Origin: Phytomonas francai
Taxonomy: Eukaryota; Euglenozoa; Kinetoplastea; Trypanosomatida; Trypanosomatidae
Direction of reading: 5' to 3'
Length of the DNA stretch: 64,000 nt
Assembly (NCBI GenBank): GCA_001766655.1
Contig: MJCC01000004.1
Coordinates: forward strand, 331,377 to 395,376
Below, piece by piece: positions 59,375-64,000 of the stretch; the first letter of the stretch is position 1, and the number at the start of each line of letters is the position of its first letter. The notes under the pieces were generated by a model, which was given only the letters and a program-made list of their open reading frames with translations, did no database searches and was not told the DNA's origin. The translations under genes and the position numbers were made by a program.

Positions 59375-59871
59375 GGGAGCGACGCGTCGGTTAGGCAGGG
59401 GTTAGGTGGGGCAACGGGCGGTTTGTGGGAACGATTTTCGAAATGAAAATCTCAATTTAGGCAGAGTTCGTCTTATTAGTATTTGAGCGCCGCAGTTGCG
59501 GCTACGGCGATTCCTTTCTGTTGTCCTTTTCATATTCCCTGTACCTATATACTGTTAGATTTCACGCGTTCATCGGAAAGTTCAGTTTCTCCCCGCTTTT
59601 GGGGCCAATTCCACATTTTTCCTGCAACTTCGTTGATTGCTCTTTCTTACTATTCTTTTCTCGAGTTATTTTGGTCTCACAGCAAGGAGTAGCTCCTTTT
59701 TTGCATAAAAATTCTAACTTAACACAGACATAGAGAAAAACTCTTATAGTCTTGACGACGATGATGTTTTTTTTTTTTTGCGTGGTATTAAATCCGCTTT
59801 ATGCGCGCCCTGAGCGGGGAACCATCCAAACCGTGATCCTGTTCGAGCGGATTGTAGAATTTTCGACCGGG
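59375..59871. other. Start of convergent strand-switch region
   Basis: 3' flank of the + array; T-rich pieces but no ORF of note. Pol II transcripts from left probably end here before the RNA genes. Confidence 0.5.
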
Positions 59872-59877
59872 AAAAAA
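59872..59877 (-). terminator. Pol III terminator of tRNA-Arg
   Basis: A6 on + (T6 on -) lies directly behind the tRNA 3' end, the normal Pol III stop signal. Confidence 0.85.
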
Positions 59878-59949
59878 CATCCGTGACAGGATTCGAACCT
59901 GCAACCCTCTGATCCGTAGTCAGATGCTCTTCCATTGAGCCACACGGAC
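59878..59949 (-). tRNA. tRNA-Arg(ACG)
   Basis: A full cloverleaf of 72 nt. The acceptor stem GTCCGTG pairs with CACGGAT (G-U at the first pair). The D stem is GCTC/GAGC. The anticodon stem TCTGA/TCAGA encloses loop CTACGGA with anticodon ACG (read as ICG, Arg CGN). The T arm is GCAGG-TTCGAAT-CCTGT, and the discriminator is G. A box (TGGCTCAATGG) and B box (GGTTCGAATCC) are intact, and no intron is present. It lies head-to-head with the 7SL RNA gene about 100 nt away and probably supplies that gene's promoter elements. Confidence 0.96.
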
Positions 59950-60050
59950 ATGTCACCCGTTCAATAAGATCGCATTAAATAAGTACAATTATCAACTCGC
60001 GGTTTTCATATTAGCTTGGCTCAGTGCGGTAAGGAGGGGAGAGGTTAGCC

Positions 60051-60328
60051 GGAGCTCTTGCTCTGTAACCTTCGGGGGCTGTACAGGCTTAGTGGTGGTG
60101 CCCTGGGACGGTGAGGGGGATCCGCTGCGTTGACGTGGCGCCCTGCTTGGCTGTGTGTCGGTGCCGCCCGGGCCCCTGTAGAGGGGCTCTGGGGGCGCCG
60201 TTGAAGTAGGGGGACCGGGTTCAGACCGGAAACGGGGCAGCCCACCTCGCGCACGTCCGCCGTTGTAGGAACACGCCGCAGAGCATGTCGACCCTCGGTC
60301 CCCCCAGGGACCGTTGCGAAGCCTTTTT
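60051..60328 (+). ncRNA. 7SL RNA (signal recognition particle RNA)
   Basis: The SRP RNA scaffold targets ribosomes to the ER. The S-domain helix 8 is recognisable at about 60206-60250: 'GGTTCAGACCGGAAACGG' then 'GGCAGCCC', matching the universal SRP54-binding loop of eukaryotic 7SL (human has CAGGUCGGAAACGGAGCAG). The Alu-domain side shows 'CTCTGTAACC' and 'GGCTGTACAGGC' at 60061-60088, like the UGUAA/UGUA loops. Long-range pairing of CCCTGGG (about 60104) with CCCAGGG (about 60303) closes helix 5. A T5 run (60324-60328) ends it. About 278 nt fits trypanosomatid 7SL. The 5' end is uncertain by some 10 nt. Confidence 0.88.
60324..60328 (+). terminator. Pol III terminator of 7SL RNA
   Basis: T5 flanked by C at the predicted 3' end of the 7SL structure. 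Confidence 0.7.
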
Positions 60329-60837
60329 CCCGTAATGGGGAGGGGAAGGGGGGGGGGGGGGTTTGCCCTTCCCCGCCCGGCGTGTCGCTAGACCACATTG
60401 ATCCTCCCTCATGCGGCGAAGCTTCAAAGAAAGAAGAAGTGGGGAAAGAAGAAATTCAGAAATGCAACCACCTGAAAAAGGGAACAAATACAAAAAAAAA
60501 CGATCGGTTTTCTGCATGCGCTTCATCATTAGTTTTTTTTTTCTCCTTTTGTAGAAACCCCACGCGCATTGTCGCTTCGTCTATTTCCATCATGGCAATA
60601 AATGTTACACGTTTGACGCGTCAAATTTTCATCATGGAAAGTTCATGAAAAGTAATTTCACATCACACCGTTTTATACAAATTCAGCGCTCGAGTTCCTT
60701 GCATTTTTTCTATATTACATGTCCCTTTCTTTAGCCCCAAAGGGTAAATATGCCTTTCTTAATGGAAGAGATGGGGTTGGGTAGTGCGCGCATATGGGTC
60801 TGGGTATCATGGCACCTCCCCACCCACACCACGACAA
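60329..60837. other. End of convergent strand-switch region, G14 run
   Basis: It contains a G-rich stretch with G4, then G14 at 60348-60361 directly behind the 7SL gene, then AT-rich 3' flank of the following - gene. No ORF is supported. Confidence 0.6.
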
Positions 60838-63800
60838 TCAGCCACCTATGAAGAGGTTACGAATAAAACCTGCGATAGCGTCGCCGCGGTGGAGTATGAG
60901 CGCGTCCGATGGATCGGCGTTTCCCTTTAAGATTGAGAGCGGAGTGAAATCGGACCCCTCCATGGAGCTCACACTAGGACTACCAAGATGGCTTACCTTC
61001 TCAAAGCTTTCTTCCGTGATATTCGTTTGGTGCGGCTGCGACGCCTGACGGATGGCTTTACCGTGCGAAAGCCGCATGCCCTGCCCGAACCTCAGGTTAT
61101 TCATGTTATTGGGAAAGTTCATGATATGGGTCTCAGAACTGGAGTTCGGCCCCTTTAATAGCCTGATGGATTCGCTTCTTCTTTTCCCCTCCCCCACGCG
61201 CCCTCGCAGATAGCTTGGAAATGCCATGGATTGCGGGAAAACAAGCTTCGGCGTCGAATTTAAAATACTTGTGCTTGCCATATCGACGTTTGGCGGTTTA
61301 TCTGATTCATTTAATTTGCTTTCAACACCTTGTTTAGTGATCGAAAGGCTGTCGCTGCAATGCAAGGTATAATTTTCCGGTGAAGGGGAGGCGGACTCCT
61401 CCTCTATACTGGCGTGATTAAAACTCTGCAAAGTGTTTTCCAGCGCTGTGAGAATTTCTCCTTTTTTTTCCACTCCTTTAGCGCTGCTTTTGCCTTTTTT
61501 CGGTTCTTGGAAATTATCTTTGCTCATGGAAGTCTCATCTAGCCCCTCCTTGGTTCCGGAGTGAGCTCCAATGGAAAAGAGTGTTGTAGTGCCGCGATGG
61601 GGGCTGCGGCTCATCTTCAGCGGCAAAGCTGCGAATGTTGGAATCACCCCGGACAGCGGTGACCTTTCGAGTCCAGAGTTCATGCGCAGATCCGGCGTCC
61701 GCACGGCTACGGAGGGGAGAGTGTGCTCATGGGGGCCGATATCTGGTTCACATTCCCTGGTCAAACCACGCTGGTGTTGGTTCTGAACGGAATTGTCAAC
61801 CAGAAATGCACTTGCTCGTGTGGCACCCGAATTTTGGCCCCCATTGGCATTGTGCGCGCGTTTGAGTTCAGTGGCATTTCTCTGCCAGTACTTGAAGACG
61901 GCATTCAGCAATGTGTCCCTCTCTCGAATCTTTTGCTGCATCTCCGAGATGCGACTGCGTGTCTCGGCTAGTTTCTTTTGCAGGACCCGATTCCGGTTCA
62001 GCAACCCGTTTAAGACATTGCTCACCTCGTTTTCTACCCTCGAACCTCGTGCGGGAGGGGGAACTTCAGAAGTCGTCAACGGCATCGGCTTCACGAGCGC
62101 CGGAGCGGGAAGGTACTGCGAATACGGAGCTAACAATTGCCCCTGCGTTTTTTCGGTGCCTTTTTCTTCATTCTGTTTCGGCGTATTAGTGAGACACAGA
62201 CGCGACGAGTATGCTTTCTTGTCATTATACTCTTTAGTTTTGTTGGGGCGGTCGAGAAAGAACGATTTGTCGTTCTCAAGTTGAACGTTCTCCCTCATTA
62301 CTCTGGCGACCTCTTGCCGCAGGGTCCGAAGCTGTTCAAGTAGGCCCATGTTGTGTTCTGCCGTCTTTGCCATCACCGCATTGGCCTCCAAAAGCTCCTC
62401 CATGAGATCGTCAGCGAGCTGAACGACCGGGACACTCGGGAGGGAAGGGAGCGGCTCCGGGTTGCCCGCGCAGGACCCACCGGAAAGATTCACATGTTGG
62501 GTGGGATCGGACGCATTCGCCTCCACGATGGAAGGACATGGTCTCGCGCCACTGGCGTTCGCTACGGGCGCAGTGTTGCCGTCCGTGCATCCATCGGGGT
62601 TATCGGTAGAGAAAGCAAACCGATCCGGCCCGCAGGTACCGCTCTGATTTTCTAAAATAGAGCTCCCTTGCGTAGGAAGGAGACAAGAGGGAGCCACTTC
62701 TATGGATACCGATGACTTTTGTATCGGAAGATCGCTGTTTGTCCGTCTTCGAAAGGCGCTCATCGTTTCGCTTTGTTGGAACGACAACGACGGCCGTGGG
62801 GTATCTTGCAAGCTGACGGAGAGCAGCGACACCGCCGCTTTCGTGGCTGCGGTGCCCATCGTGCTGACCGAGTGCAAAAAAGATTCCTCATCGTACGCGT
62901 GGGAGCTCTTACTTTTGTCCCCCGAATGGTTGCTTGATGGCGCGCGCTCACTTTTTACCGACTTTTCGATTTTGCTCCCCTCCAGCTCGATTTCTGTGGA
63001 CGGGGCTGATTCGAGCCGCTCTGCCGAGGCACGTAGGCGATCCTCCGTGCGCTGCGGCGTGGCACCGGCGGCGGTTTTCCTGCGCTTTTCCCTTGTGGAA
63101 GAGCTCCTCCTCTGCTCGATAGCCACGCCGTCACCCCTGTCGCCTTCACCTGCGTCGCCATTCCTTTCCACGGCACCACCGTCCTCATTTTTATCGCTAC
63201 TACTGGAAGTTAGGGGTGCTTCTTTTTGGTGGCGGTCCTGAACGCGCCGCGTTGTTGTTCGGCTTGTGCTGGGAGACTTGGATGGACGCAGCGCTGAGGA
63301 GGTCCTTGCGGATCCCAAATTTTTATACTGCCCTTTCTTTGCGTCTTCGGAAGGGGAGCGGACGGCGAAGATGCACGCGTCCTTTGTCGCCTTCTGGAAT
63401 CGCTTCTTTTCTTTCCACAACCATAGCGGACGCTCTTGGATGTGTTTCCGCAGCTCGCTTTTAATTTTTCGCTCCATTTTTATCAGCTTCAAGTCTTCCT
63501 CGTCGTTCTCGATATCACTGGACGGAGCATCCCTCTCGTTAAGAGGGAATCGGAAGAAATCACCCGAAACCTCGGGCTTTCGATCGCACTGAAGGTCCTT
63601 TTGGGCGGCCAAAAATTTCCTGAAGGGCTCCCCGAGGATCTCCCGGAGCTGCCGCAAACGCTGTCTCGAGGCCTGCGAGCCGCACTTCGGCTGCAGCGCG
63701 TACCACGTGATCACATTCCGCACCTCCTCCAGGCAGCACTTGAATCCCTCCTTCAGCTGCCGCATCCCCTTCTCCCGCCTCTCCATCTCCCGCGCCTGGT

Positions 63801-63999
63801 TCAAGGCGGCGGCCTCGGCGAGCTGTTCCCGCTTTTCTTTAAACCGCACGATCTCGCCGAGGACGCGCGCGCGCTCGCCGTGCAGGGTCCACTCCTCGGC
63901 CCGGTGGCGGCGCTCGAGGAGGGCCTCGGCGTCGGCGCGGAGCCCCGCGAGGTCGCCCCGGACCATCGCCGCGCGGCCCGCCATCCACGCCGCGGCCGC
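60838..63999 (-). CDS. Coiled-coil protein, unknown, probably cut by right window edge
   Basis: The frame has 1048 codons from ATG 63984 and remains open to the window edge through five more Ala/Trp codons, so the real start may be outside. The N-terminus (1-115) is a highly charged coiled coil ('EEWTLHGERARVLGEIVRFK'). A basic and Ser-rich disordered middle (200-520) follows. Two further coiled-coil segments occur at about 525-575 ('LMEELLEANAVMAKTAEHNM') and 650-700 ('NRVLQKKLAETRSRISEMQQ'). The tail is disordered. No enzymatic or membrane motif. It is likely a cytoskeletal or scaffold protein of a new - array. Function unknown. Confidence 0.8.
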   Translation of the reverse strand, partial: AAAAWMAGRAAMVRGDLAGLRADAEALLERRHRAEEWTLHGERARVLGEIVRFKEKREQLAEAAALNQAREMERREKGMRQLKEGFKCCLEEVRNVITWYALQPKCGSQASRQRLRQLREILGEPFRKFLAAQKDLQCDRKPEVSGDFFRFPLNERDAPSSDIENDEEDLKLIKMERKIKSELRKHIQERPLWLWKEKKRFQKATKDACIFAVRSPSEDAKKGQYKNLGSARTSSALRPSKSPSTSRTTTRRVQDRHQKEAPLTSSSSDKNEDGGAVERNGDAGEGDRGDGVAIEQRRSSSTREKRRKTAAGATPQRTEDRLRASAERLESAPSTEIELEGSKIEKSVKSERAPSSNHSGDKSKSSHAYDEESFLHSVSTMGTAATKAAVSLLSVSLQDTPRPSLSFQQSETMSAFRRRTNSDLPIQKSSVSIEVAPSCLLPTQGSSILENQSGTCGPDRFAFSTDNPDGCTDGNTAPVANASGARPCPSIVEANASDPTQHVNLSGGSCAGNPEPLPSLPSVPVVQLADDLMEELLEANAVMAKTAEHNMGLLEQLRTLRQEVARVMRENVQLENDKSFFLDRPNKTKEYNDKKAYSSRLCLTNTPKQNEEKGTEKTQGQLLAPYSQYLPAPALVKPMPLTTSEVPPPARGSRVENEVSNVLNGLLNRNRVLQKKLAETRSRISEMQQKIRERDTLLNAVFKYWQRNATELKRAHNANGGQNSGATRASAFLVDNSVQNQHQRGLTRECEPDIGPHEHTLPSVAVRTPDLRMNSGLERSPLSGVIPTFAALPLKMSRSPHRGTTTLFSIGAHSGTKEGLDETSMSKDNFQEPKKGKSSAKGVEKKGEILTALENTLQSFNHASIEEESASPSPENYTLHCSDSLSITKQGVESKLNESDKPPNVDMASTSILNSTPKLVFPQSMAFPSYLRGRVGEGKRRSESIRLLKGPNSSSETHIMNFPNNMNNLRFGQGMRLSHGKAIRQASQPHQTNITEESFEKVSHLGSPSVSSMEGSDFTPLSILKGNADPSDALILHRGDAIAGFIRNLFIGG

Positions 64000-64000
64000 C

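Noticed and set aside
1..64000. Bacterial, phage or CRISPR origin, and spliced-leader RNA genes
   Set aside because: No operon spacing, ribosome binding sites, phage genes or spaced repeats. The gene set is eukaryotic. I searched by eye for the conserved spliced-leader exon and U2/U4/U5/U6 signatures and saw none.

Overview
The window looks like nuclear DNA of a flagellated kinetoplastid (trypanosomatid or relative). About 25 intronless protein genes lie in long unidirectional arrays. Polypyrimidine tracts followed by AG stand ahead of the ATGs, as expected for spliced-leader trans-splicing. Coding DNA is GC-rich and intergenic DNA is AT-rich with simple repeats. A flagellar gene (DRC7) and a tRNA/7SL RNA pair at a convergent strand switch fit the same group. 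The species cannot be named from this sequence.

Layout: (1) 1-11.26 kb, + array: an alpha-helical protein cut by the window edge, a Spinster-like transporter, an RRM-like protein, mevalonate diphosphate decarboxylase (interrupted by a 235-nt N gap), and a large PPR protein. (2) 11.26-12.36 kb, convergent strand switch. (3) 12.36-26.59 kb, - array: a candidate ATG13/HORMA protein, NDUFV1, a RING-like protein, TRM11-like methyltransferase, DRC7, a small membrane protein and STOML2, plus two or three possible small genes, one apparently frameshifted. (4) 26.6-28.8 kb, divergent strand switch, the likely Pol II start region for both flanking arrays. (5) 28.8-59.4 kb, + array: AFG1-like ATPase, a luminal L-type lectin, a MORN protein, cohesin kleisin SCC1/RAD21, a class I methyltransferase, a 1555-aa RNA-binding protein with a triplicated module, V-ATPase subunit d, an unknown protein, an SDS22-like LRR protein, prefoldin 6 with a polyglutamine tail, a very GC-rich 1852-aa coiled-coil protein, and a mitochondrial NDUFA12-like protein. 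(6) 59.4-60.8 kb, convergent strand switch holding tRNA-Arg(ACG) on - and the 7SL (SRP) RNA on +, back to back. (7) 60.8-64 kb, a coiled-coil protein on -, open to the right edge.

Neighbours show no operon-like functional link, which is normal for kinetoplastid polycistrons. Recurring themes are the mitochondrion (NDUFV1, NDUFA12-like protein, STOML2, AFG1, PPR protein), the flagellum (DRC7) and housekeeping. Several of the longest ATG/GTG/TTG-opened frames begin with GTG or TTG; for those I moved the start to the first ATG. The most interesting items are the tRNA-Arg/7SL pair, the triplicated RRM-like module, a possible ATG13, an unlisted small membrane-protein gene with a one-base frame break, and very long poly-C tracts between genes.
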